Below are positions 8,992 to 17,165 of a stretch of 64,000 nucleotides of DNA, piece after piece. A program made the translations under genes and the position numbers. The notes under the pieces were generated by a model that searched no databases, had not been told where the DNA came from, and was given only the letters and a program-made list of their open reading frames with translations. Source of the stretch: an uncultured Clostridia bacterium (lineage in GTDB: Bacteria; Bacillota; Clostridia; Christensenellales; Pumilibacteraceae); the NCBI GenBank assembly GCA_947066105.1, contig CAMSYM010000004.1, positions 1 to 64,000 of the forward strand, read 5' to 3'. Each line of letters begins with the position of its first letter. The stretch's first letter is position 1.

Positions 8992-9756
8992 ATGGAAAAC
9001 TCTTCTTCGGTACGGTCACGGTATTTCAGTTCCACGCGCATAGCGTTTATAGCTATGTTCTCCACGTTCGCGGGCGTTTTGTACATACTTAACTTTGCAT
9101 TGCCGTTCGCGTTCCCCAGCTTCCTCGAATTCAAGCTGTCCGACACGCCCATTCTGATCGGCGCGTTCACGCTCGGACCGGGCGCGGGCGCGATAATAAC
9201 GGTAGTGCATATTTTGATAAAGCTCGTTGTCAAGGGCACGTCTACGATGTTCGTCGGCGAGCTGTCCGATCTTGTTACGTGCTGTGCGTTCGCGGTCACC
9301 GCAGGGCTGATCTATTCCAAAAACCGCACGTTCAAGGGCGCGCTCGTCGCCATGGCGGTAGGAACGCTGGCGCAAGTCTCGGTAGCGATTTTGTTCAACC
9401 GCTTCGTGCTTGTTCCGTTTTACGTAAGAGTGTTCTTTAACGGCAACTGGGACCCGCTCGTCGGCATGATGACGCCGCTTTTCGCAAACTGCACCAAGGA
9501 AACATTTTACAACTTTTATATTTGGGCGTCCGTCCTGCCGTTCAATCTGTTGCGCTGTATAGTTGCCGTCGCCGTCACCATGCTTGTGTACAAACGAATT
9601 TCGCGATTGATAAACGGCGTCAACCATAAGCTGTACGGCAAACAGGAACAAAACGGTCAAACCGTGGCGAAGATAAACATAGCCGTGACAGTAGTCGCCG
9701 TTTCGCTCGTCGTTCTGCTTGTCCTGTTCGCGCTGTTGCGCTACTTCGTATTTTAA
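8992..9756 (+). CDS. ribU: riboflavin ECF transporter S component
   Basis: Substrate-binding membrane subunit of an energy-coupling factor transporter for riboflavin. It has about six hydrophobic segments; the block FLEFKLSDTPILIGAFTLGPG is typical of RibU. The start at 8992 is preferred over an ATG 15 bp upstream because GGAG lies 7 nt before it. The C-terminal tail after the last helix is short. It is the only rightward gene left of 31 kb and stands alone behind the FMN riboswitch; the shared ECF A/A'/T subunits are elsewhere. Confidence 0.93.
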   Translation: MENSSSVRSRYFSSTRIAFIAMFSTFAGVLYILNFALPFAFPSFLEFKLSDTPILIGAFTLGPGAGAIITVVHILIKLVVKGTSTMFVGELSDLVTCCAFAVTAGLIYSKNRTFKGALVAMAVGTLAQVSVAILFNRFVLVPFYVRVFFNGNWDPLVGMMTPLFANCTKETFYNFYIWASVLPFNLLRCIVAVAVTMLVYKRISRLINGVNHKLYGKQEQNGQTVAKINIAVTVVAVSLVVLLVLFALLRYFVF

Positions 9757-9816
9757 AGTTTGACGCATACTAAACGAATACAAAAAGTCACTCAACGATT
9801 TTTATCTTTTAGATAA

Positions 9817-10857
9817 TTAAATTTCATCGTGAAAGAAATTATACGGTATATCAAACCAATCCATGACTTCGTATTTGATCGTTTTGTGATTGTAAATTTT
9901 TCCTTTTGCTTCCTTAATCGCTTTCTTATTTTGTCTTTTATTATAAATATGAAAAAGTCTTGTCATAACGCATTCATTTATTCCGACAACATTATACAAA
10001 GGATTTTTATACGGTAATTGCGCAAAGTAATAATAGTTTTGCATATCTCTAAATATCAAATAGATTTCAGAATTGCCTATATCTGCGTATGTACATAATT
10101 CGTCTATGCTTTTATTTGTGATTTGCGAAAAATCTATACCGGTTTTGCCGGTTTTATATAAAAATTTTCTGTTAGGAAAAATCAGTTTATCCAAATAAAT
10201 CCAAAACCCCGTGCGTTTGATATCGCGATATTCGAATTTATCGATTTTTCCGATGAATATACCGCTTAAAAAGCATTCGTTTTTCGATATATTTACAATA
10301 AATTTTCCGCTTTTGTTCTTATGTAATACGATTTCCGGCTTAATGCGCGAAGTTTCGGAGAACCTACTGCGCTGATTCGACATTGCAAACGAAAATTTTA
10401 AGCTTGCAAACGTTACGACAGTTAGCGCAATCGTAGACATTACCCCTACGGTAACGATATAATAATGCCCCTGTTCCGAAACAAACAAATGAAGCAACGC
10501 ATTTTCTATTATAATAAAAACCGGCGTCGAAATAACAGGCAAACAATACATTCTGCAATCTTCTATAGCTCTATGTGAAGATAAATTAAATAAGGATATT
10601 CCTACATAAACTACAACCGTCAATAAAATGCATGCGATCGTTATAATATTTAATATTCTGTTAGTCTTTAATATTTCGCTCGGTTGTTGAACGCTCGCAT
10701 CATTCAATGCTTTTAATAAATCTTTACAAGTTTGTATCAAGCCTAAAACATCGCAAACTATATATATTGAAATACATGCCATTGAAACAACTATGATTCC
10801 GAAAACCCATTTAATAAAGCGCGAACACTTCCATTTGTACATTGATCGATTATTCAT
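9817..10857 (-). CDS. AT-rich membrane protein of unknown function
   Basis: 346 aa, not recognised. Four likely membrane segments lie around residues 17-37, 68-90, 104-126 and 132-152, followed by a soluble C-terminal domain rich in aromatic and basic residues (about 160-346). Base and codon use are much more AT-rich than in the flanking ribU and ribosomal genes, which suggests recent acquisition. The start is the ATG at 10857, preceded by AAGGATG. The reading frame stays open upstream to a TTG, but that TTG is itself the -35 box of the promoter. It is a single gene between the ribosomal operon terminator and ribU. Confidence 0.75.
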   Translation of the reverse strand: MNNRSMYKWKCSRFIKWVFGIIVVSMACISIYIVCDVLGLIQTCKDLLKALNDASVQQPSEILKTNRILNIITIACILLTVVVYVGISLFNLSSHRAIEDCRMYCLPVISTPVFIIIENALLHLFVSEQGHYYIVTVGVMSTIALTVVTFASLKFSFAMSNQRSRFSETSRIKPEIVLHKNKSGKFIVNISKNECFLSGIFIGKIDKFEYRDIKRTGFWIYLDKLIFPNRKFLYKTGKTGIDFSQITNKSIDELCTYADIGNSEIYLIFRDMQNYYYFAQLPYKNPLYNVVGINECVMTRLFHIYNKRQNKKAIKEAKGKIYNHKTIKYEVMDWFDIPYNFFHDEI

Positions 10858-10885
10858 TTGCACATCCTTAGTCCGATTTTTCAGT

Positions 10886-10914
10886 ACTATATCATTGATT
10901 TTATGTTTTGTCAA
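10886..10914 (-). promoter_or_regulatory. sigma-A promoter of the AT-rich orphan
   Basis: TTGACA (10909-10914), 17-bp spacer, TATAGT (10886-10891) on the minus strand, followed by a short leader with AAGGATG before ATG 10857. This decides the start codon of the gene. Confidence 0.88.
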
Positions 10915-10963
10915 TCATTTTTGAATATATTTAACTTCATCGATCTTAATATTTTTTCAAAAC

Positions 10964-10995
10964 AAAAAACCGCTCTCGCTTAACGCAAAAACGGT
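10964..10995 (-). terminator. terminator of the ribosomal operon
   Basis: After rplQ the minus strand forms an 11-bp stem (ACCGTTTTTGC with GCGAGAGCGGT, including G-U pairs) with loop GTTAA and a run of six T. It closes the S10-spc-alpha transcription unit. Confidence 0.88.
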
Positions 10996-11027
10996 CCTTA
11001 TTATTTGATCCGAATCATCGTTTGGCA

Positions 11028-11537
11028 TTACACCAATTCGATGAGCGCTTCCTCTGCGCCGTCGCCGCGGCGCGGTCCGAGTTTGAGTACGCGCGTATAG
11101 CCGCCGCTGCTGTTATTGTCGCGGTTGCGTTGCAAATAACGTATGGCGTACACGTTGAAAATACGCTCGACCAACGGGTGACGAATGTCTTTGGTGCGCT
11201 CGCGGAATGCCGCGGCGGTTTCGTCTTTTTTGCGCGTTTCGGGCGGATCGTAGATAGCCGCCATTATCTTACGACGCGCGGCAAGCCGCTTTTCGCCGTC
11301 TGAAATAGTTTCGATCTCGATCTGCTTGCCCTTTTTGTCGACCGTCTTTTTAACGCCTTTTTTGACGTCGAGTACGGTATCGACGGCGAGCTGGATAAGC
11401 CCGTCGGCAATGCGCGATACTTCTTTCGCGCGCGCATAAGTCGTAGTTATCTTCTCGTTCCACAACAAAGCCGTTACCTGATTGCGCAAGAGCGCGTCGC
11501 GTCTGTCGGTCGGCAAGGAAAGTTTTCTCTGTTCCAT
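11028..11537 (-). CDS. rplQ: ribosomal protein bL17, extended form
   Basis: Large-subunit protein near the exit tunnel. The N-terminal RKLSLPTDRRDALLRNQVTA and C-terminal GGYTRVLKLGPRRGDGAEEALIELV blocks are diagnostic. At 169 aa it is longer than the usual 115-130 aa because of an insertion of about 50 residues (about 60-115) rich in Lys and Glu. Similar long forms exist in several Clostridia (family knowledge). Last gene of the operon, 94 bp after rpoA. Confidence 0.96.
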   Translation of the reverse strand: MEQRKLSLPTDRRDALLRNQVTALLWNEKITTTYARAKEVSRIADGLIQLAVDTVLDVKKGVKKTVDKKGKQIEIETISDGEKRLAARRKIMAAIYDPPETRKKDETAAAFRERTKDIRHPLVERIFNVYAIRYLQRNRDNNSSGGYTRVLKLGPRRGDGAEEALIELV

Positions 11538-11631
11538 AATTGTTAACTATTCTCCTATCACAGTTGTTTTGCGCGTGCGACAAGCCGTTGCCGTATTACG
11601 GCGCGTTGCCGCCGCTGCCGCGCGCAAAGTT

Positions 11632-12585
11632 TTAGTCGTCGGACGCTTTGAGATCGAGTCCGAACCCGCGCAGTTTGGCTATGACTTCGTCAAGCGACTT
11701 TCTGCCGAGATTGCGAACTTTGAGCATGTCCTCTTCGGTCTTGCGCGTGAGATCGGCTACGGTGTGTATACCCGCGCGTTTCAAGCAGTTGTAACTGCGC
11801 ACGGACAAGTCCATTTCCTCGATGTTCATTTCGAGCACTTTTGCCTGACGGTCTTCCGAGCGCGACACCAATATGTCCAGCCCCGAAATCGTATCCGACA
11901 ATGCGACGAACAGCTTTACGTGGTCTTCGAGCGCTTTTGCGGCAAGGCTGAGTACGTCCTTAGCCGAAAGCGATCCGTCGGTCTTGACGTTGAGCGTCAG
12001 TCTGTCGTAGTCCATCGACTGCCCGACGCGAGTCGGCTCGACCGAATACGAAGCAAACTTGACGGGCGTGAAGATCGCGTCGATGGGAATATATCCGATC
12101 GGACGGGACGAATCTTTAAGCTCGTCCGCTACCACATACCCTCTGCCCTTGCCCACATACAACGTTATGTCGAGCTTTGCGCCGTCGTCGAGCGTGCATA
12201 AGTACAGGTCGGGGTTGAGCACTTCGATCTCGGGATCGACGTCGATATCGGCGGCAGTCACCGCGCCCGACGCGCTTTTTTGGATATGCAGTTCCTTAAC
12301 GAGATTTTTATCGCTGTAATTCGCCTTGAGATTGAGCGATTTAAGGTTGAGAATTATTTCCGTAACGTCTTCCTTAACGCCCTTGACTGTCGAGAACTCA
12401 TGGTCGACGCCTTCGATCATAATACCTATGACCGCCGCGCCGGGAAGATTGGACAACAGTACACGACGTAATGCGTTTCCGAGCGTGTGTCCGTACCCGC
12501 GATCGAGCGGTTCGACTATAAACTTGCCTGTACGGTACCCGTCGGTTTCTTCCATTGTTATTCTCGGCATTTCGATTTCCATCAT
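11632..12585 (-). CDS. rpoA: RNA polymerase alpha subunit
   Basis: 317 aa with the N-terminal dimerisation domain (LGNALRRVLLSNLPGAAV) and the C-terminal DNA-binding domain with two helix-hairpin-helix motifs (LSVRSYNCLKRAGIHTVADLT; RNLGRKSLDEV). It nucleates assembly of the polymerase core. It sits between rpsD and rplQ as in most Bacillota. The ATG is preceded by AAGGAG about 10 nt away; two tandem Met codons leave a one-codon uncertainty. Confidence 0.98.
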   Translation of the reverse strand: MMEIEMPRITMEETDGYRTGKFIVEPLDRGYGHTLGNALRRVLLSNLPGAAVIGIMIEGVDHEFSTVKGVKEDVTEIILNLKSLNLKANYSDKNLVKELHIQKSASGAVTAADIDVDPEIEVLNPDLYLCTLDDGAKLDITLYVGKGRGYVVADELKDSSRPIGYIPIDAIFTPVKFASYSVEPTRVGQSMDYDRLTLNVKTDGSLSAKDVLSLAAKALEDHVKLFVALSDTISGLDILVSRSEDRQAKVLEMNIEEMDLSVRSYNCLKRAGIHTVADLTRKTEEDMLKVRNLGRKSLDEVIAKLRGFGLDLKASDD

Positions 12586-12601
12586 GGCTGCTTACTCCTT
12601 A

Positions 12602-13222
12602 TTACTTGGAATACAACTCGACGATGAGCTGTTCGTTGATATTGAGATCGATGTCATCGCGCTTGGGATTGTCGACGATCTTGCCGACAAAGTTTTCGGT
12701 ATCGAACATGACCCACTTGGGCATGACGATCTTCGCGCCGCGCAGTTCCTTGAACATCGCATTGTCGCGGCTCGTTTCTCTTATCGAGATCTCGTCGCCG
12801 AGCTTGACCTGGTACGACGGGATATCGACGCGTTTGCCGTTGACGAGTACGTGACCGTGATTGACTATTTGACGCGACATCTTACGCGACGCGCCTATGC
12901 CCATGCGGTATACCACGTTGTCCAAACGCTTTTCGAGCATGGCGAGCATGTTCTCGCCCGTAACGCCCTTTTGCGCTTCCGCTTTTTCGTAGTATTCGCG
13001 GAACTGCTTTTCCAAAACGCCGTATGCGCGCTTGACCTTTTGCTTTTCGCGCAACTGCATGTTGTATTCGCTGTTTTTGCGCCGTGCCATGGCGTGCGCG
13101 CCCGGGGGAACGGGACGGCGCTCCATAGCGCACTTTTTGGATACGCAACGCTCGCCTTTAAGGAACAGCTTTTGTCCTTCGCGGCGGCACTGTCTGCAAT
13201 CTGCACATATATTTCTTGCCAT
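12602..13222 (-). CDS. rpsD: ribosomal protein uS4
   Basis: 206 aa primary 16S rRNA-binding protein with an S4 domain around residues 93-155. Four cysteines (C9, C12, C26, C31) form the zinc site of the C+ type. Located 16 bp before rpoA and 12 bp after rpsK, i.e. tightly packed in the alpha operon. In other bacteria S4 represses this operon; I could not identify its target site here. Confidence 0.97.
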   Translation of the reverse strand: MARNICADCRQCRREGQKLFLKGERCVSKKCAMERRPVPPGAHAMARRKNSEYNMQLREKQKVKRAYGVLEKQFREYYEKAEAQKGVTGENMLAMLEKRLDNVVYRMGIGASRKMSRQIVNHGHVLVNGKRVDIPSYQVKLGDEISIRETSRDNAMFKELRGAKIVMPKWVMFDTENFVGKIVDNPKRDDIDLNINEQLIVELYSK

Positions 13223-13234
13223 AATCTACTCTCC

Positions 13235-13624
13235 TTACACGCGCCTACGCTTGGGCGGACGACATCCGTTGTGCGGAATAGGCGAAACGTCGTTGATCTC
13301 CGTGACCTGCAAACCCACTACTTCCATAGCGCGGATAGCCGATTCCCTGCCCGAACCCGGTCCTTTAACAAAGACCTTGACCGAACGCAGTCCGTGTTCC
13401 ATCGCGCGACGCGCGGCTTCTTCCGCCGCCATCTGCGCGGCGTACGGCGTGGATTTACGCGAGCCGCGAAATTTGAGCGCGCCCGCCGAGCATGCCGCAA
13501 GCGCGTTGCCCTGCTCGTCCGTGAAAGTTACGATCGTGTTATTGAACGAGGCGTGAATATGCACACAGCCTTTATCGATGTTTTTTGTGACCTTTCTTTT
13601 GGTCGATGTCTTTTTGACTGCCAT
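13235..13624 (-). CDS. rpsK: ribosomal protein uS11
   Basis: 129 aa 30S platform protein. The core [18 protein letters not shown] and the C-terminal [11 protein letters not shown] are characteristic. GGAGG lies in the leader before the ATG. The gap of about 120 bp to the preceding rpsM is unusually wide and contains hairpin-forming sequence. Confidence 0.97.
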   Translation of the reverse strand: MAVKKTSTKRKVTKNIDKGCVHIHASFNNTIVTFTDEQGNALAACSAGALKFRGSRKSTPYAAQMAAEEAARRAMEHGLRSVKVFVKGPGSGRESAIRAMEVVGLQVTEINDVSPIPHNGCRPPKRRRV

Positions 13625-13748
13625 TAAAACCTATAACCTCCTGTCAATCGGCGGTTTCGGTGCGAGCCTGCGCACGGACAAAAGCTTCCGTCGATATTCT
13701 CCGACGACAAACGCTTACGCCGCATTGCGCGAAAAGCCGCAACGAACC

Positions 13749-14126
13749 TTACCTATCCTTCTTTTTGCTGCGCGAAACGGTGCGCTTGGGTCCCTTGCGG
13801 GTGCGCGCGTTCTGCTTGGTGTTTTGACCGCGAACGGGCAGGTTTTTACGGTGCCTGACGCCGCGATAGCAGCCTATGTCTTTAAGGCGCTTGATGTTGA
13901 GCTCGACCTCGCGGTGAAGATCGCCTTCCGTCTTGATATTCTTGTCGATATAAGTACGGAGCGCGTTCTCTTGCTCACCGGTCAGATCCTTTACACGGAC
14001 GTCGGGGCTGATGCCCGTCGCTTCCAGAATTTTATTCGCCGTAGGACGACCGATACCGAAGATGTACGTCAAGCCGATCTCGATGCGTTTTTCCTTGGGC
14101 AAATCTATACCTGCAATTCTTGCCAC
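13749..14126 (-). CDS. rpsM: ribosomal protein uS13
   Basis: 125 aa 30S head protein; [21 protein letters not shown] and the C-terminal [17 protein letters not shown] are typical. AAGGAG lies before the ATG. It is separated from rpmJ by about 530 bp of structured repeats, although these genes usually abut. Confidence 0.97.
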   Translation of the reverse strand: MARIAGIDLPKEKRIEIGLTYIFGIGRPTANKILEATGISPDVRVKDLTGEQENALRTYIDKNIKTEGDLHREVELNIKRLKDIGCYRGVRHRKNLPVRGQNTKQNARTRKGPKRTVSRSKKKDR

Positions 14127-14358
14127 TTTTAAAACTCCTTGATGGTTGGTTGTTTTGTTGTTGGTGATATTTGTTTTCGCCGCAGACTCGGCGTGTGGAA
14201 TGTCGCGCCGCGCCTGTTGCGGTTATTTTCTTGTTAAAGCATACGGCGCGACCTGCATACCGTTATCTCGCTTATGCCGAAGCAACGCTAGCGCAGAATA
14301 ACGCGCATTGCACTTTCCGATACGAAGCGAAAAGGTTGCTTACCGCTGTGTCGAAAAG

Positions 14359-14491
14359 AACGTATGTGAGAGTGCGGAGATGCGAGTTAGGCAAGGAAAG
14401 GTCGAATTTGCGACGGGGAGCGTACTTCACGTACGTGACCCGAGTAAATTCGACACTGACGCCGCTTAACGACGCATATACGCGCTCGAAC
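14359..14491 (-). repeat. structured intergenic element, copy A
   Basis: 133 bp, identical base for base to copy B. Nested inverted repeats: outer CGTATGTG/CATATACG (one G-U), middle GTTAGGC/GCTTAAC, inner GTCGAATTT/AAATTCGAC, apical CGTAC/GTACG, with conserved GCGACGGGGAG and GACCCGAG flanking the apex. Lies between rpmJ and rpsM. Confidence 0.85.
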
Positions 14492-14522
14492 AGGCTTAGC
14501 CGACGGAAAGCATTGAGCCGTA

Positions 14523-14627
14523 GATTGCGAGAAATTTTCGAGCGAGAACAAGGCGATCCGCCGAAGTCGTAGCAGCGCTACGTCGAGAAGGATCAACGCC
14601 GTTATCGCCGAAAATTGCCGCAAGATC
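14523..14627 (-). repeat. divergent structured element, copy F
   Basis: About 105 bp with the same nested plan but other sequences: outer GAT-TGCG with CGCAAGATC, AATTTTCG/CGAAAATT, GCGA/TCGC, ATCC/GGAT and apical CGTAGC/GCTACG. Alignment of AAGG, the apex and ACGCCGTTA with copies A-E suggests a distant member. It lies about 30 bp downstream of the rpmJ stop. Confidence 0.6.
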
Positions 14628-14657
14628 GCGCGGTGACAACGCTTGACGGCGGCTATA

Positions 14658-14774
14658 TTAACCCTGACGTTGCTTATGGCTGGGATTCTTACTGCAAATC
14701 ACCATCACTTTGCCGTGACGGCGTATGACCTTGCATTTGTCGCACATGGGTTTTACGGAAGATCTTACTTTCAT
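14658..14774 (-). CDS. rpmJ: ribosomal protein bL36
   Basis: A 38-codon gene that is easily missed. The product starts [16 protein letters not shown] and ends HKQRQG, with zinc ligands C11, C14, C27 and H33; it is one residue longer than the usual 37 between C27 and His. AAGGAG lies 6 nt before the ATG. It sits alone between two blocks of structured repeats, with infA upstream and rpsM downstream. Confidence 0.95.
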   Translation of the reverse strand: MKVRSSVKPMCDKCKVIRRHGKVMVICSKNPSHKQRQG

Positions 14775-14906
14775 GATGACTCCTTGTTTAAATTCGGAAT
14801 TCGGAATTAGTCGTTGGTTTTCGGTTTCTAACGGTCGATCTCTCTACCGTTAATCGAGATTTATATGCAATTGCTTCGAACTGATTTACGTACACAGCCG
14901 TTGCAG

Positions 14907-15039
14907 AACGTATGTGAGAGTGCGGAGATGCGAGTTAGGCAAGGAAAGGTCGAATTTGCGACGGGGAGCGTACTTCACGTACGTGACCCGAGTAAATTCG
15001 ACACTGACGCCGCTTAACGACGCATATACGCGCTCGAAC
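14907..15039 (-). repeat. structured intergenic element, copy B
   Basis: 133 bp, identical to copy A. It begins at the base next to the infA stop codon (15040-15042) and ends about 130 bp before rpmJ. Confidence 0.88.
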
Positions 15040-15261
15040 TCAGCTTTTACTGCGGAAAGTGATTATACCCTTGGTAATATCATACGGCGAGATCGCCACC
15101 TTGACGCGGTCGCCCAACAACACTTTGATGTAGTTGACGCGCATCTTGCCCGCGATCGTGCATAACACCGTTGCGCCGTTATCGAGCTTTACCTTGAACT
15201 TCGTACCCGGCAAGCACTCTTCTACGGTGCCTTCGGTTTCGATATTGTCACTTCTCGGCAT
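15040..15261 (-). CDS. infA: translation initiation factor IF-1
   Basis: 73 aa single OB-fold protein that occupies the 30S A site during initiation. [19 protein letters not shown] and ITKGIITFR are diagnostic. The start has a strong AGGAGG site. Its first 14 bp overlap the end of the KOW-protein gene, implying translational coupling. Element B starts immediately after its stop codon. Confidence 0.98.
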   Translation of the reverse strand: MPRSDNIETEGTVEECLPGTKFKVKLDNGATVLCTIAGKMRVNYIKVLLGDRVKVAISPYDITKGIITFRSKS

Positions 15262-15502
15262 ACGTCCTCCTGTCCGAAATAAATTGTGTGATGCGCTTTT
15301 TGAGCGCCGCGTTTGTCGGGTCGGTTATGCCGCTTTGCGCGACGACCCGTAAATGCCGTATTCGTTTGAGCTTGGGACTGTCTACGCCCCGCGCCTTGCC
15401 GTCCGCTATCAGTGCAAAGTCCTTATTGACCAACGCCACCACCACGAACGGTTTGCCGGTATCGTGTCCGGCAAGACTGACAACTATGTCGCCGACTTCC
15501 AT
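15248..15502 (-). CDS. KOW-domain RNA-binding protein
   Basis: 84 aa; an N-terminal KOW motif ([19 protein letters not shown]) of the L14e/L6e/L27e type is followed by a basic C-terminal segment. Proteins of this kind are commonly encoded between map and infA in Clostridia and are presumed ribosome-associated; their function is unknown. AAGGAG lies before the ATG and the 3' end overlaps infA by 14 bp. Confidence 0.88.
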   Translation of the reverse strand: MEVGDIVVSLAGHDTGKPFVVVALVNKDFALIADGKARGVDSPKLKRIRHLRVVAQSGITDPTNAALKKRITQFISDRRTYAEK

Positions 15503-15554
15503 AACGGGAAGCTCTCCTTAAATGAAGATATCTGTTTGCCGCGTCGATCTCGCG

Positions 15555-16295
15555 TTACAGAGTCAAGATCTCGGGCGCGCCGTCGGTAATTATCACCGTG
15601 TTTTCGTAATGCGCCGCGCGGCTTTTATCGATCGTGCGCACCGTCCAGCCGTCGCGCTCGACGTATACGCGCCAATCGCCCGCCGTTATCATCGGCTCGA
15701 CGCATATGCACAGTCCCGCTTTGAGCGGTGCGCCCGTGTTGCGTTTGCCGAAGTTAGGCACCTCGGGCGGTTCGTGCATTTTATGTCCTATGCCGTGACC
15801 CGTAAGCGCCCGAACGACGCCGTAGCCGTGAAGCTCGGTATAAAGCTGTACCGCGCTCGACACGTCGCCCAAGCGGTTGCCCGCCTTGGCGTATTCCATG
15901 CCGGCGAAGAACGCCGCTTGCGCCGCATCGATGAGCTTTTTGTCCGCGTCGCTCACGTTCCCCACCGGGAAAGTCCGCGCCGCGTCGCCCTGATATCCGT
16001 TTAAAAGTGCGGTAATGTCCACAGACACTATATCGCCGTCCTTGACCGTCTGTAACGACGGTATACCGTGGACGACCACGTCGTTGACCGAAATACACGA
16101 TGAATTGGGATAGCCTTCGAACCCTTTGGTGGACGGCGTTGCGCCCATGCTCCGTATGGTCTGTTCGATGACCGCGTCTATCTCCGCCGTAGTTACGCCG
16201 ACTTTGATAAACTTTTCCGCCGCGTCGAGCGCCGCCTTGACGACGCGGCTCGCCGCGCGCATGCCTTCACGCTCTTTGTCGGTCTTTACGATCAT
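15555..16295 (-). CDS. map: methionine aminopeptidase type I
   Basis: 246 aa cytoplasmic metallo-enzyme removing N-terminal Met from nascent proteins. The pita-bread fold ligands can be followed: DIVSVDITALLNGYQGDAART, LTGHGIGHKMHEPPEVPN, CICVEPMI. The ATG overlaps the adk stop (ATGA), so the two are translationally coupled. Confidence 0.97.
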   Translation of the reverse strand: MIVKTDKEREGMRAASRVVKAALDAAEKFIKVGVTTAEIDAVIEQTIRSMGATPSTKGFEGYPNSSCISVNDVVVHGIPSLQTVKDGDIVSVDITALLNGYQGDAARTFPVGNVSDADKKLIDAAQAAFFAGMEYAKAGNRLGDVSSAVQLYTELHGYGVVRALTGHGIGHKMHEPPEVPNFGKRNTGAPLKAGLCICVEPMITAGDWRVYVERDGWTVRTIDKSRAAHYENTVIITDGAPEILTL

Positions 16296-16909
16296 TTAAG
16301 CGCCGCCTCGATCGCCTTGTTGACGTCGTCGATAGCCTGCATGCCGTCGATGTTTTTGAGCAAGCCCGCCGCTTTGTAGTAATCGACCAACGGCGCGGTG
16401 TTTTCCGCATATACCTTTAAGCGGTTTTCCACGACCTCGCGCTTGTCGTCGTCGCGGATGATGAGCGCTTCGCCGCACTCCTTGCACTTGCCGTCGGGCG
16501 CCGCGCTCGCGCTTGTCGAATATCCGCACTTGGGACAAACTCTGCGGCTTGCCATGCGGTCGGCGAGCTTACCGAGATCGGTTTCGAGATTGAGCGCCAC
16601 GTCGATGTTTACTATCTTGCCGAGCGCGTCCGCCTGCGCCTTGGTGCGCGGGAACCCGTCGAGAAGAAAACCGTTTTTGCAATCCGCCTGTTCGATCCTG
16701 TCCTTTAACAGCGCGACCACCAGTTCGTCGGGAACGAGCTTGCCCGCGTCCATGAACGCTTTGGCTTGCTTGCCGAGTTCGGTGCCGTCCGCAATGTTCT
16801 TGCGGAGTATGTCGCCCGTCGAAATGTGCGGAATGTTGTGAGCTTTGCATATGAGCGCCGCTTGCGTGCCTTTGCCGCTTCCCGGCGCGCCCATTATAAT
16901 GAGATTCAT
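16292..16909 (-). CDS. adk: adenylate kinase
   Basis: 205 aa from the ATG at 16909; the frame is open further upstream but MNLIIMGAPGSGKGT is the natural N-terminus and CGGAG lies 6-7 nt before it. The P-loop is GAPGSGKGT. The LID carries a zinc-ribbon of the Gram-positive type (CPKCGYSTSASAAPDGKCKECG). It interconverts AMP, ADP and ATP. It is separated from secY by about 256 bp containing element C and a hairpin repeat. Confidence 0.97.
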   Translation of the reverse strand: MNLIIMGAPGSGKGTQAALICKAHNIPHISTGDILRKNIADGTELGKQAKAFMDAGKLVPDELVVALLKDRIEQADCKNGFLLDGFPRTKAQADALGKIVNIDVALNLETDLGKLADRMASRRVCPKCGYSTSASAAPDGKCKECGEALIIRDDDKREVVENRLKVYAENTAPLVDYYKAAGLLKNIDGMQAIDDVNKAIEAALK

Positions 16910-16949
16910 GTTTAACTCCGTTACTTGGAATTCAGAATGCGGAATTCGT

Positions 16950-16993
16950 CTTACTTCTTTTGGCAAAGAAGTAAGCAAGAAAACTTTACTTCA
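16950..16993 (-). repeat. short hairpin repeat (copy 2)
   Basis: TTACTTCTTT-TGGC-AAAGAAGTAA stem followed by CAAGAAA.CTTTACTTC. Nearly identical to 19280-19323. Both copies lie shortly upstream of a gene start (adk, rpmD) and downstream of a structured element, so the two repeats occur as a pair in these gaps. Confidence 0.75.
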
Positions 16994-17036
16994 TTGCCCG
17001 GCAAGTTAATTCCGAAACGATTGGTTTTGTGGGAAC

Positions 17037-17165
17037 AACGTATGTGAAAGTGCGGAGATGCGAGTTAGGCAAGGGGCGAATTTCCGACGGGGAGCGTACT
17101 TCGCGTACGCGACTCGAATAAATTCACACCGATGCCGCCTTAACGCCGCACATACGCGCTCGAAC
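17037..17165 (-). repeat. structured intergenic element, copy C
   Basis: 129 bp, about 85 per cent like copies A and B. It starts at the base next to the secY stop codon. Base pairs change together: the outer arms are now perfect CGTATGTG/CACATACG, and the apical stem is GCGTAC/GTACGC, replacing pairs that were G-U in A and B. Confidence 0.85.

Noticed and set aside
14141..15040. Short protein-coding frames within the structured elements of the ribosomal operon (for example 14171-14572 and 14914-15165)
   Set aside because: They share sequence only because the elements are repeated, have no ribosome-binding sites and conserve pairing rather than codons.
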